Assembly (NCBI GenBank): GCA_023151115.1
Contig: JAKLJP010000004.1
Location: forward strand, 216,940 to 280,939
Direction of reading: 5' to 3'
DNA: 64,000 nucleotides
Source: Anaerolineae bacterium
GTDB lineage: Bacteria > Chloroflexota > Anaerolineae > 4572-78 > J111
The position numbers were made by a program, and so were the translations under genes. Numbering within the stretch: the stretch's first letter is position 1; every line of letters begins with the position of its first letter. Under the pieces are notes generated by a model. The model did no database searches, was not told the DNA's origin, and was given only the letters and a program-made list of their open reading frames with translations. Positions 1 through 7,988 of the stretch are shown in pieces.

Positions 1-2378
1 CGGGTTGCCTGCCATTCGGGGTCAATGTCGCTGTCGAAATGCTGCACCAGATTGTCCAGCAGCAGGGCCAGAGTCAGGGCGTTTCCGCCGGAATAAAAGT
101 GATTTTGGTCTAAACTGTAGCCGGAAAGGTAGGTATCAATAGCTCTTTTCAACCAGTAGCCGGTCAAGAACGCTTTTTTCTGGCGCTCCTGTTCATCCTC
201 GATATGCGTCCATTCATTTATCCACATCTCTTTGTAAATTCGGCCCAAGTAAGAGATGGCTTCGATATTGCCCGGTTCATCCTCGAGCAGGCGCTCCAAT
301 TTCACAATCGCTTCATCATAGCGGCCCAGCCGGGCCAGATGAAACGCCTCCTCGCGGCGAAACTCGGAATTTCTGGGGTTGATTTTTAACCCCGCTCGAT
401 ATTGCTGCAAGGCCAATTCGTGGCGGCCCAGGCTGCGCAGCGCTTTGCCGGCCTCGGCAATGACATCTTCTTTAATCAGCGGGTTGCTCACTTCTTCGGT
501 CAGCAGCAAAACATCGCCAATGCGCTTTTGCCGTTGAGCAATTTCAACCCGCTCTTCCCACGCTTTGTGTTCGCGCCAGTAGCCGGTGGCCAGGGGAGTG
601 CGGAGCGACTTACGATTCGGCTCTTCCAAACCGTCGAGAAGATTAAAAATAGGACTGTGAATCCGGTCCTGGCTGGAGGCCCAGGTTTCGCGGGCAATTT
701 TGGCAATGGCCTGGCGGTCTTTTTCCAGAAATTCGGGGTCGGGCCGGCCAATTTTGTCGGTGTGGTAGGGCACAGTGCGGACGTTAAAAATGTCAAACGG
801 CATGTAGGAGCGCCCCGATTGGATATGAACCAGCCCGCGTTTGCGCATCGAGTGGCGTACGCCCAGTTCATAAAATACATTGGCATTGTCAATGCTCAAA
901 TCGGCAATGACCAGATCGGCCAGCAGCAGTTCCTGGAACATGTCGGTCAAAATATCGCCGCTGACGCTCTCTTCGTCGGCCCGGAACGGCTCAAAGCCGG
1001 CTTCGATGAGGGCCGGTTTGATCAAATCCTGGTATATGGCGTTGAAATCTATCCAGCGGCCATCCGAACTTTGCTTGCGGCCAAAGGGCATCACTACAAA
1101 GGCGTGGGGCAAGCCTTTGAGTTTTTTGGGGCTGATCTCTCCCCTTGAATCCGGCTGAGTAGCGGCCGGTTCTGTTGCCGCTTTGGGTAAATCGGCTGGA
1201 GCGGCGGTGGGTTGCTCCTCAGTTCCATTGGCTGTGCTTGTATCTTTGGGACCCGCCACCTTGACCAGATTATCAACCGCTGCCTCGGCCACCGAGATCA
1301 CTTCTTCGGAGACGCCAATCTTGGGCAAAACTTTAGCCGCGACCACCATCGCTTTTTGAGCCTGCTCCAGCAGCGCTGCATCAATCACCGGCGAGGCAGG
1401 CATGTTCAGCGCCTTGCTCATCAGGTCGTCTTCTTTGCCTTTCAGTTCGGCCACAGCCCGGCGCATTTCGCTGATGTACTGGTTATGCTGGCTCCACAGG
1501 ACTCTTTCGGTGGCCGTGACCATTTTGAAGAACTCGTCGCCGGTTTGTTGGGCCGGGGACAGGCTGAGCCAATGATCGCGGATAATCTTTAACTCAAGAA
1601 TGAGCTGGCTGTAATTATTGATGGTTGAGTCGAGCCGGCGCAGTTCCAGCCAAGCGGTAAAGGCCGCCGCCAGCGAGGTGGTCAGGGCGACCCAAATGCT
1701 AAAAATGCCGCCCGGCCATGCCGCCAGCAGGGTGCCCAACCCGCCAAAGATAAAAATGGCCGCTTGCAGTTGGGTGCGCATCCTTTGCAGCTCGACAATT
1801 TTGTTGGAATGATAGTCGAGCTGGTTGTCCAGGCGGAAGCGGATGTAATCCTGGGCCAGCAGGTTTGAAAAGCCAGGGTCGCTGTCAAGGTTGTTGGGGG
1901 AATAGTAAGGTGGGACCGGGCCGGTATAGGGCTTCAAAACCAACTCACCGCCGACGCCCTCAAAAACCTGGCGTTGAATGGCTGCCACCCGTTCGGTGAG
2001 CCACTGCCCGCGATCGGCTTGCTGCTGCAAAACGGTGCGGAAAAAGTAAATCTCTTTGAGAATTTCCTCCGCGCCGGTGCGGAAAACCAGCCAGCGCTCG
2101 CCCTGTTGTAGCTTGTTGGCAAAGGCCAGAATCACCGAGCTAATAATAGGAACCAGGATCAGCCCCACTTTGAGCACCTGGCCCAGGCCCGTTTCAGAAT
2201 TACCGTAAAGCTGGGTCAGAATAGCCAGGAGGGTAGCCGCCACCGACAAAATAATCACCGCCCGGCGCAGGTTCAGGTGATTTTTGGAGGCAGTCAGGGC
2301 GCTCTGGTCAAACTCGGCATAGCGCTGCCAGGCATTTTGTAAAGCAATGGCGTTTTCGTTAACGGGTTGTTGGCTCAT
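1..2378 (-). CDS. SLATT-like membrane protein with MPFG Rossmann-like domain and TPRs (partial)
   Basis: About 792 codons are open from the ATG at 2378 to the window edge, so the C-terminus is missing. A GAGGAGGG ribosome-binding site precedes the start. Hydrophobic pairs lie near residues 40-58 and 68-86, and again near 203-222 and 225-245, like two copies of a DUF4231/SLATT two-helix unit. A soluble domain follows: a strand ending FVVMPFG (about 424-430), then ADLVIADLS and NVFYELG near 490-500. This is the pattern of nucleoside-deoxyribosyltransferase/SLOG/TIR-like folds. TPR-like helices occupy about 635-715. SLATT proteins are predicted membrane effectors in nucleotide-signalled conflict systems; a defence or signalling role here is inference. 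No cyclase or protease partner lies downstream on the visible side. The domain order is seen; the exact family needs a profile search. Confidence 0.72.
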   Translation of the reverse strand, partial: MSQQPVNENAIALQNAWQRYAEFDQSALTASKNHLNLRRAVIILSVAATLLAILTQLYGNSETGLGQVLKVGLILVPIISSVILAFANKLQQGERWLVFRTGAEEILKEIYFFRTVLQQQADRGQWLTERVAAIQRQVFEGVGGELVLKPYTGPVPPYYSPNNLDSDPGFSNLLAQDYIRFRLDNQLDYHSNKIVELQRMRTQLQAAIFIFGGLGTLLAAWPGGIFSIWVALTTSLAAAFTAWLELRRLDSTINNYSQLILELKIIRDHWLSLSPAQQTGDEFFKMVTATERVLWSQHNQYISEMRRAVAELKGKEDDLMSKALNMPASPVIDAALLEQAQKAMVVAAKVLPKIGVSEEVISVAEAAVDNLVKVAGPKDTSTANGTEEQPTAAPADLPKAATEPAATQPDSRGEISPKKLKGLPHAFVVMPFGRKQSSDGRWIDFNAIYQDLIKPALIEAGFEPFRADEESVSGDILTDMFQELLLADLVIADLSIDNANVFYELGVRHSMRKRGLVHIQSGRSYMPFDIFNVRTVPYHTDKIGRPDPEFLEKDRQAIAKIARETWASSQDRIHSPIFNLLDGLEEPNRKSLRTPLATGYWREHKAWEERVEIAQRQKRIGDVLLLTEEVSNPLIKEDVIAEAGKALRSLGRHELALQQYRAGLKINPRNSEFRREEAFHLARLGRYDEAIVKLERLLEDEPGNIEAISYLGRIYKEMWINEWTHIEDEQERQKKAFLTGYWLKRAIDTYLSGYSLDQNHFYSGGNALTLALLLDNLVQHFDSDIDPEWQAT

Positions 2379-2519
2379 GGCAAAATCCCTCCTCGAAAAA
2401 GGTAGACAGTAGACGGTAGACAGGGAAATCATCTGACTCTGCTACTTTGCTACCCTTGCTACCTTCTTTTCAGTTGGCGTAGACTTGCGATAACTTCCAG
2501 GCGAAGTGGTCAGAATTTT

Positions 2520-2548
2520 ATTATCAGTTAACAATCCTGAAATGTCAA
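2520..2548 (-). promoter_or_regulatory. Promoter of the SLATT-like gene
   Basis: On the minus strand TTGACA (2543-2548), a 17-nt spacer and GATAAT (2520-2525) match sigma70-type hexamers at 6/6 and 5/6. It faces the gene starting at 2378. Confidence 0.6.
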
Positions 2549-2582
2549 TAACAAATTTAAGCTTGAGGATATTCTTTCAGGC

Positions 2583-2611
2583 TTGACAAGGGTTCTATGT
2601 TCGGATAGAGT
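2583..2611 (+). promoter_or_regulatory. Promoter of the PH-domain gene
   Basis: TTGACA (2583-2588), 17-nt spacer, TAGAGT (2606-2611). It diverges from the promoter at 2520-2548. A GA/CT-rich hairpin repeat lies between it and the start codon at 2714. Confidence 0.5.
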
Positions 2612-2713
2612 CAGAGTATACAGGTGAGGGAGGCGATGACGTGAGGACGCGAAGTATTTCCTCGCCTCCTCGTCTCCCGTGTCATCGCATCTTTATATAC
2701 AAGGAGAATAACC

Positions 2714-3262
2714 ATGTCTTTACCTGAATTGCGGGCTAAAGTAAAAGCGGGTATCTGGCAGGCCATTGCCCAGAGTGGGGTCAACACGTCCAGCTTGCCC
2801 CAGGCGGATCTGGATCGCCTGGTTGGGGCTATCACCGAAGGGGTGTTGAAGGAGATGGACGATTTGCTCACCCAGGCCAGCGGCCAGCCGGCAGCCGTAG
2901 CCAAGGCCCCGGTTGACGACGGCGATGATGAAGTTGAAAAAGTGCTTTGGGAAGGCCGGCCCTACTTGTCGCTCAGCGTTCATTATAAAATCACCAATGA
3001 GCGGGTGCGCATCACCGAGGGCATGCTGGGTAAAGACCGCGAAGATATCGAATTGGTGCGGATTCAGGATATTGATATGACTCAAGGGGTGAGCGAGCGG
3101 ATGCTGAACATTGGCGACATCCACATTCGCAGCCACGACCGCAGCAATCCCGTTGTTGTGCTCAACAATGTTTCCAACCCCAGCGAAGTCCACGAGATTT
3201 TGCGCCGGGCGGTGTTAAAGGCCCGCAAAAAGCATAATGTCAGCTTCCGGGAAGAAATGTAG
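2714..3262 (+). CDS. Bacterial PH-like (DUF304/bPH2) domain protein
   Basis: A 182-residue soluble protein with a good AAGGAG site before the ATG. Residues about 75-170 begin EKVLWEGRP and contain YKITNERVRI and IRIQDIDM-like strands, the pattern of bacterial pleckstrin-homology-like domains. The N-terminal 60 residues are helical and of unknown role. Most bPH2 proteins are membrane anchored; this one has no obvious membrane segment. It has its own promoter and converges on the methyltransferase gene. The fold call is fairly secure; the ligand or partner cannot be told. Confidence 0.7.
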   Translation: MSLPELRAKVKAGIWQAIAQSGVNTSSLPQADLDRLVGAITEGVLKEMDDLLTQASGQPAAVAKAPVDDGDDEVEKVLWEGRPYLSLSVHYKITNERVRITEGMLGKDREDIELVRIQDIDMTQGVSERMLNIGDIHIRSHDRSNPVVVLNNVSNPSEVHEILRRAVLKARKKHNVSFREEM

Positions 3263-3308
3263 GCCAGTAGCCAGAAAAAGATTTCTGATTACTGGCTACT
3301 GACTACTT
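3263..3308. repeat. Hairpin repeat between convergent genes
   Basis: CCAGTAGCCAG is answered by CTGGCTACTGACTAC across a short AT-rich loop. It overlaps the 3' end of the methyltransferase ORF, whose last codons it supplies (a VVSSQ tail). It may act as a bidirectional terminator, but no T-tract of usual length is seen. Confidence 0.5.
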
Positions 3309-4068
3309 CTTCTTTCCTCGCCACAAAAATCATCTTTTGGCTGTGGCTGTGGAACGGTTCAAGCTCATAGCTGCCGTAGATGGTTTCGACGGCAAAGCCG
3401 GCGGCGCGCAACAAGAGCTCCATTTCATAACGATAGACAAAACGCAGCGAAACAGCAAGCTGCGCCCGGCGCACCAGCCCTTCCGAGTTAATTTCATCCA
3501 AAATATAGGTTAAATGGCGTATTTGCCGGGCCAGGTCAATCTGGTGCCGCCAGTACCACTGCACCGTATGGCCGGTCAATTCGTCAATGAGTTCATCTTC
3601 AAAATAGAGTCGCCCATCGGCTTCAGCCAGCAGGGCGGGGTCGGGGTGAAAAATGTCAATGATAAGCTGTCCCCCGCGCCGCAGATGGCGGTGGATGGCG
3701 GCCAGGGTTGACAATTGCTCATCGGTTGAGGCGCAATGCATGAAGGTGTTGAGGGGGATAAAGGCCAGGGCAAAATCTTGGCGGGGCAGGTCAAACTCGC
3801 GCATATCGGCCCGGTGAAGGCTAACCTGCCGGGTCAGGCCGGCGGCTTTGATTTTGGCGCGGGCGGCCTCCAGCGCCACCGCCGATAAATCAAGGCCGGT
3901 CAGGACATGTCCGGCTTCGGCCAGGGGTAACAATAGGCGGCCTGTGCCACAGCCAATTTCCAGGATGGGACCGGCGGCGGCTTCGGTCAACGTTTGCCAC
4001 ATTGACCAATCCTCGTCCAGACTGCCGTAAAGCAAATCGTAATACTGGGCGATTAAATCCAGGCTCAT
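3289..4068 (-). CDS. Class I SAM-dependent methyltransferase
   Basis: A 259-residue protein with SAM-binding motif I ILEIGCGTGR near residues 36-45, an acidic LTGLDLS loop near 56-62, and a motif II/III stretch ending in RRGGQLIIDIF. The remainder is a typical substrate-specific cap, and nothing visible fixes the substrate. Its ATG overlaps the stop of the upstream histidine kinase in a 4-base ATGA junction, which implies translational coupling. The methyltransferase may therefore act with that sensor, for example in adaptation, but it is not a CheR homologue by eye. Confidence 0.82.
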   Translation of the reverse strand: MSLDLIAQYYDLLYGSLDEDWSMWQTLTEAAAGPILEIGCGTGRLLLPLAEAGHVLTGLDLSAVALEAARAKIKAAGLTRQVSLHRADMREFDLPRQDFALAFIPLNTFMHCASTDEQLSTLAAIHRHLRRGGQLIIDIFHPDPALLAEADGRLYFEDELIDELTGHTVQWYWRHQIDLARQIRHLTYILDEINSEGLVRRAQLAVSLRFVYRYEMELLLRAAGFAVETIYGSYELEPFHSHSQKMIFVARKEEVVSSQ

Positions 4069-6155
4069 TCTTCAGAGGGAGTGAGCAGGGGGAGGGCGAG
4101 ATAAAAGGTGCTGCCTTGGCCGGGGATGCCTTCGCTTTCAACCGAGATCGAGCCGCCGTGGGCTTCGGCGGCGAGCTTACAAAAAGCCAGACCCAACCCC
4201 ACGCCCGATGGCGCATTAGCCGAGTTATCTACTCGCGAAAACTTATTAAAGATACGGGTCTGGTTGGCTTTACTGATGCCGGGGCCATTGTCTTTGACGG
4301 CGAAGCAAAGCGTCTCCCCGTTTAAGGTGGTGGTCAGCGAAACCTGGCCCTCATAGGGCGTATATTTGATGGCATTATCAACCAAATTAATCAGTATCCG
4401 CCGGATCATACCCCGGTCAATCCAAACTTCGGGGATGTCGTCGGGCAGTGGGTTAAAAATAAGTTCCATTCCTTTGGTTTCGGCGTGTGGCGTAACCTGA
4501 TCTTTGACTGCCTGAATTATCTCTTCCAAATCAACCACACTGCGCTGTAAATGGATTTCGCCTGTTTCCAAGCGCCCCACGTCTAACATGGAATCAACCA
4601 AATCTCGTACTTCCTGGCCGCTCCGCCGGGCCAGGGTTAAGAAATTGCCGAGGCGGGGGTTTTCGTCTATAGAAGTAATCAACATCGGCAGCAGTTCAAT
4701 CATATTGATCAGGTTGCCAACCGGCCCACGCAAATCATGGACCAGCATGTTGATCAAATCCTGGCGCATCCGCTCGGCCTCTTTGCGGGTCGAAATATCG
4801 CGGCCTACCCACTGCACACAGGCTTTGCCGGCATAGCGCACCTGCCGGGCGTTTATTTCCAGCGAAACTTTATCACGATAGGCGTCGAGAATGTCTAATT
4901 CCAGAGATACTTCGCGCCAGGTGCGTAAACGGTTGGTTTTTTCGGTTAAACAATCCTTTAAATGACGATCAATAAAAGAGATGTCACTGCCGACGATGGC
5001 CTCTTTGGGGCGGCGCAGCATTTCACAGGTTTTACGGTTGGCGTCAAGAATTAGACCCTGATAATTGGTAATAACGATCATATCGGCACTGTCTTCAAAT
5101 AGGTCGGTGTAGCTTTCCTCCATACTACGTAAAAGCGCAACGGCCTGGGCATTGGCCACCGCCGTCGCCGCTTGATCGGCAAAAGCCGCTACTTCAAGTA
5201 CATTTTCTTCGGTATACTTATCCACCTCGTAGCTGTCAACCGTAAGCATGCCAATCACTTCGTCTTGGGCAATCAAAGGTGCGCCAATCCAACTGCGGAC
5301 TTTTTGCGAGGAAGAACTTTTTTTCCAACCCGGTTCCAGATCAACATCGTTTATCAAGAGAGGTCTTTTTTGAACAACGGCCCGGTAATTTGGCTGGCCC
5401 TCCTCCAAAGAAACGGTAACATTGAGGGCGTCTTTCATATCCTCGAAACCCCGCGCGGCCCGGACTGACAGAACATTATCTTCAAGCAGCAGGATGGCGC
5501 TGCTGTTATAATCAATGACCAGGGCTAACTGTTCCAGAATAAGATAAAGTACTTCCTTGAGATCGAGGGTGGAGTTGATGGTGCGGGCAACAGAGGTCAG
5601 CGTGTCGGCCAGGCGGTGGCGACGCTGTTCGGCCTTGAAGAGGCGGGCATTAGCAATAGCAAAAGCAGCCTGATCGGCAATGATGCGCAGCATAGCCAGA
5701 TCACTCTCGTCAAAATAGTTGGGCTGTGTAGCCGTAACCATAAGCACCCCGATAAATTGTTCGGGCAGTTGAATCGGCACACCGATGACGCTGCGCGTGT
5801 GAGTCAGTTCAGGATTACCATTCTTGTACCAGCGTTCATCGGTCTGAGTATCCTTGACCAGAACATCCTCGCGGTGCTTGATAATCCAGCCAACCAGTCC
5901 GTGTTCCATAATAGCTGCCAAACCGGGCCGGCTGCGCTGTTGAACCTCAAAGTTTTCCTGAATAAAAAATAAATTTTCAATCTTTCCGGCCTGATCGAGC
6001 AGGAAGAGGCTGGCATTGTAAGCCGAGACGGAGGCGACTGTAGCAGACAGTACCCGCTGCAACACCTGGTCAATCTCCAGCCGTGCGCCAAACTCGCGGG
6101 TGACCAGATATAAAAGATCGAGTCGTGACCGAACTCGAGGCGTATCAAACTGCAT
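4065..6155 (-). CDS. GAF-GAF-PAS sensor histidine kinase
   Basis: A soluble sensor kinase of about 696 residues from the ATG at 6155 (an in-frame TTG lies at 6173). In order: GAF 1 (about 20-175), GAF 2 (about 190-340), PAS (about 350-460), HisKA with the phospho-acceptor in MLVHDLRGP (His about 473), and a HATPase with NLVDNAIKYTP, NGPGIS and GVGLGLAFCKL boxes. There are no membrane segments, so it should sense a cytoplasmic signal. No response regulator is adjacent; a methyltransferase gene is coupled downstream. The start is uncertain because a short ORF with a much better ribosome-binding site overlaps it. Confidence 0.85.
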   Translation of the reverse strand: MQFDTPRVRSRLDLLYLVTREFGARLEIDQVLQRVLSATVASVSAYNASLFLLDQAGKIENLFFIQENFEVQQRSRPGLAAIMEHGLVGWIIKHREDVLVKDTQTDERWYKNGNPELTHTRSVIGVPIQLPEQFIGVLMVTATQPNYFDESDLAMLRIIADQAAFAIANARLFKAEQRRHRLADTLTSVARTINSTLDLKEVLYLILEQLALVIDYNSSAILLLEDNVLSVRAARGFEDMKDALNVTVSLEEGQPNYRAVVQKRPLLINDVDLEPGWKKSSSSQKVRSWIGAPLIAQDEVIGMLTVDSYEVDKYTEENVLEVAAFADQAATAVANAQAVALLRSMEESYTDLFEDSADMIVITNYQGLILDANRKTCEMLRRPKEAIVGSDISFIDRHLKDCLTEKTNRLRTWREVSLELDILDAYRDKVSLEINARQVRYAGKACVQWVGRDISTRKEAERMRQDLINMLVHDLRGPVGNLINMIELLPMLITSIDENPRLGNFLTLARRSGQEVRDLVDSMLDVGRLETGEIHLQRSVVDLEEIIQAVKDQVTPHAETKGMELIFNPLPDDIPEVWIDRGMIRRILINLVDNAIKYTPYEGQVSLTTTLNGETLCFAVKDNGPGISKANQTRIFNKFSRVDNSANAPSGVGLGLAFCKLAAEAHGGSISVESEGIPGQGSTFYLALPLLTPSEE

Positions 6156-6183
6156 AAGTTTGCCCCAGATCAAAATTTATCAT
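6145..6183 (-). CDS. Possible 12-codon leader ORF of the kinase gene
   Basis: ATG at 6183 has a strong AAGGAG site about 8 nt upstream and reads 12 codons to a TGA at 6145-6147. That stop lies just past the kinase ATG at 6153-6155, in another frame. This suggests termination-reinitiation coupling. Alternatives are a real frameshift near the kinase start, or chance. Confidence 0.35.
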   Translation of the reverse strand: MINFDLGQTYAV

Positions 6184-6198
6184 AACTACTCACTCCTT

Positions 6199-6298
6199 AT
6201 GTCATTTCGAGGCTGAAAGCCGAGAAATCTGTGAGACGGTTGTCTGCAAAACCCTGAATTAGAAGATTTCTCGCTCCTAATGTCGCTCGAAATGACAT
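6199..6298. repeat. TCATTTCGA inverted-repeat element, copy 1
   Basis: A 100-bp element bounded by a perfect 12-bp terminal inverted repeat, ATGTCATTTCGA and TCGAAATGACAT, with inner GAGAAATC/GATTTCTC arms. The same termini recur near 20510-20652 and, in part, at 21235-21338 and 43859-44027. It has no coding capacity. Confidence 0.7.
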
Positions 6299-6338
6299 GG
6301 CCGAGCAGTTACAATTTATCAACAAATAAAGCCAAATT

Positions 6339-7784
6339 CTACTTAAAGCTGTCAGACTTCATGAACATGGTCGGCGGTAAATTAAAGCCATGATTTTTTA
6401 AGATAGGTTCGCATTTGGGCCGCAAACCGGCCGGCTCATGCTGGCCGATGACTTTCCCCTCGTCTTCGCCTTTTTCAACAAATCGGAAAATATCGGTCAA
6501 AACCGGCGTATCCCCTTCGATGCCCTGTACTTCGGTGATATGGGTGATTTTACGCGAGCCATCCCGTAGCCGGCTGATTTGGACAATCAAATTGATCGCT
6601 TTGGCAATCTGAGTGCGGACCACCTGGAGGGGCAGATCAACCCCGGCCATCAGCACCAGTGTTTCCAGGCGAGAAATACAGTCGCGGGGGCTGTTGGAGT
6701 GAACGGTGGTCATACTACCATCGTGGCCGGTATTCATTGCTTGCAGCATATCCAGGGTTTCACCGCTGCGGCACTCACCCACCACAATCCGTTCCGGGCG
6801 CATGCGCAGGGCATTGACCACACAATCCCGCACGGTAACGACGGTGGGACTATCGGGGCTGGGCTTTTTGGTTTCCAGGCGAATCACATTTCGTTGTTTA
6901 AATTGCAGCTCGGCCGCATCTTCAATAGTAACAGTCCGCTCGCCTTCGGGGATAAAGCCGGACAGGCAGTTGATTAAGGTGGTTTTGCCGGAGCCGGTGC
7001 CGCCGGAGACAATAATATTGAGCCGGGAAATGACGCACGCCCGCAGAAACTCGGCCATGTGCGGCGTCAGCGAGCCAAAACTAATCAGGTTATCTATGGT
7101 CAGCTTATCTCGGGAGAATTTACGGATAGTAATGTTGGGGCCATCAATGGCGCAGGGCCGCAGCACCGCGTTAACCCGCGAGCCGTCGGGCAGGCGGGCG
7201 TCAATCAGAGGGTGATCGGCATCAGCGACACGACCCAGCGGCTTGACAATCCGTTTGATGACCCGTTCCACGTGGTCGTCATCCAAAAATTTGTGACCTG
7301 ACTCGACCAGCCCTTTGCCTTTTAATTCGATAAAGATAATGTAAGGACCGTTAACCATGATTTCGCTGATACTGTCAGACCTGACAAAAGGTTCCAATGG
7401 GCCAAAACCAAAAATTTCGTCCAGAACATTATGGTAAAACTGCTCTTCGGTCACCTCGGCCGGGATTTTGATATTGGCCCGTTGTAGCGCCTGTTGGTAG
7501 CGCTCGCGGACGGTCTGTTCTCGTTCGGGGGTGCGGGGCAGCGGCAGGTCAAGGGGGACATCCGGGGCAATGGATTTGCGCAAATTGTCGGCCAGCCACA
7601 ATTGCAGGCGCAGCCGCTCGGCTCGCCCGGCGCTGATAAAGCCGCGCTGCATAGGCGTACCGGGTGGAACGGGTTGTTCCAGGGGGATAACCAAATCATC
7701 GGCGGGGGAGGCCGGTTTGGCTTCGTCTCTCGGCTGAACTTCTTTGACTCGCTTCAGGCTGGATAATGAGGTTACGTTGCTCAT
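6339..7784 (-). CDS. CpaF/TadA-type secretion ATPase
   Basis: A 481-residue CpaF-family ATPase with AAGGAG six bases before the ATG. The N-terminal domain carries the family signature around EIMVNGP. Walker A is SGGTGSGKTT, then an acidic TIEDAAELQ box, a Walker B-like RIVVGECRSGE and a His-box TGHDGSMTTVHS. The family powers Tad pili or related type II/IV machines as a hexamer at the inner membrane. No TadB, TadC, RcpA or pilin gene is nearby, so it is an orphan here. An extended -10 (TG-A-TATAAT, 7868-7873 on the minus strand) lies about 85 bases upstream. Confidence 0.88.
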   Translation of the reverse strand: MSNVTSLSSLKRVKEVQPRDEAKPASPADDLVIPLEQPVPPGTPMQRGFISAGRAERLRLQLWLADNLRKSIAPDVPLDLPLPRTPEREQTVRERYQQALQRANIKIPAEVTEEQFYHNVLDEIFGFGPLEPFVRSDSISEIMVNGPYIIFIELKGKGLVESGHKFLDDDHVERVIKRIVKPLGRVADADHPLIDARLPDGSRVNAVLRPCAIDGPNITIRKFSRDKLTIDNLISFGSLTPHMAEFLRACVISRLNIIVSGGTGSGKTTLINCLSGFIPEGERTVTIEDAAELQFKQRNVIRLETKKPSPDSPTVVTVRDCVVNALRMRPERIVVGECRSGETLDMLQAMNTGHDGSMTTVHSNSPRDCISRLETLVLMAGVDLPLQVVRTQIAKAINLIVQISRLRDGSRKITHITEVQGIEGDTPVLTDIFRFVEKGEDEGKVIGQHEPAGLRPKCEPILKNHGFNLPPTMFMKSDSFK

Positions 7785-7867
7785 GATAACTCCTTGCTGT
7801 AGGTCGAAGGGCTGAAACTGGGTGGTGGGATCGGTAGTTGTTAAATTGATAAAACTTGAACGGGTTA

Positions 7868-7873
7868 ATTATA
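7868..7873 (-). promoter_or_regulatory. Extended -10 element upstream of the CpaF gene
   Basis: Minus-strand TATAAT preceded by TGA. No convincing -35 is seen at normal spacing. Confidence 0.4.
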
Positions 7874-7988
7874 TCACAAATCCGTCAAGGGGAAACAGTG
7901 GCTTAAGGTACTAATTAATGGTGAATTGTCCCAAAGGGATACCCTTGCGGTATGAATTGTCAATTATTAATTGTTAACTCAGCCACGC

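Larger units (their letters stand above)
2401..2691. repeat. Intergenic phrase-like hairpin repeats
   Basis: This 335-base gap holds two low-complexity units besides the two promoters. At 2401-2465 GTAGACAGTAGAC-type words are followed by a CTACTTTGCTACC-type arm. At 2623-2691 GAGGCGATGAC is answered by CTCGCCTCC and GTCATCGC. Similar units recur between many genes of this window. Confidence 0.6.

Noticed and set aside
402..1148. Long plus-strand ORF of 248 codons
   Set aside because: It is antisense to the SLATT-like gene, which has a ribosome-binding site, promoter and clear domains.
2401..2691. CRISPR array
   Set aside because: The repeated words are only 6-14 bases and adjacent, with no regular spacers and no cas genes in the window.
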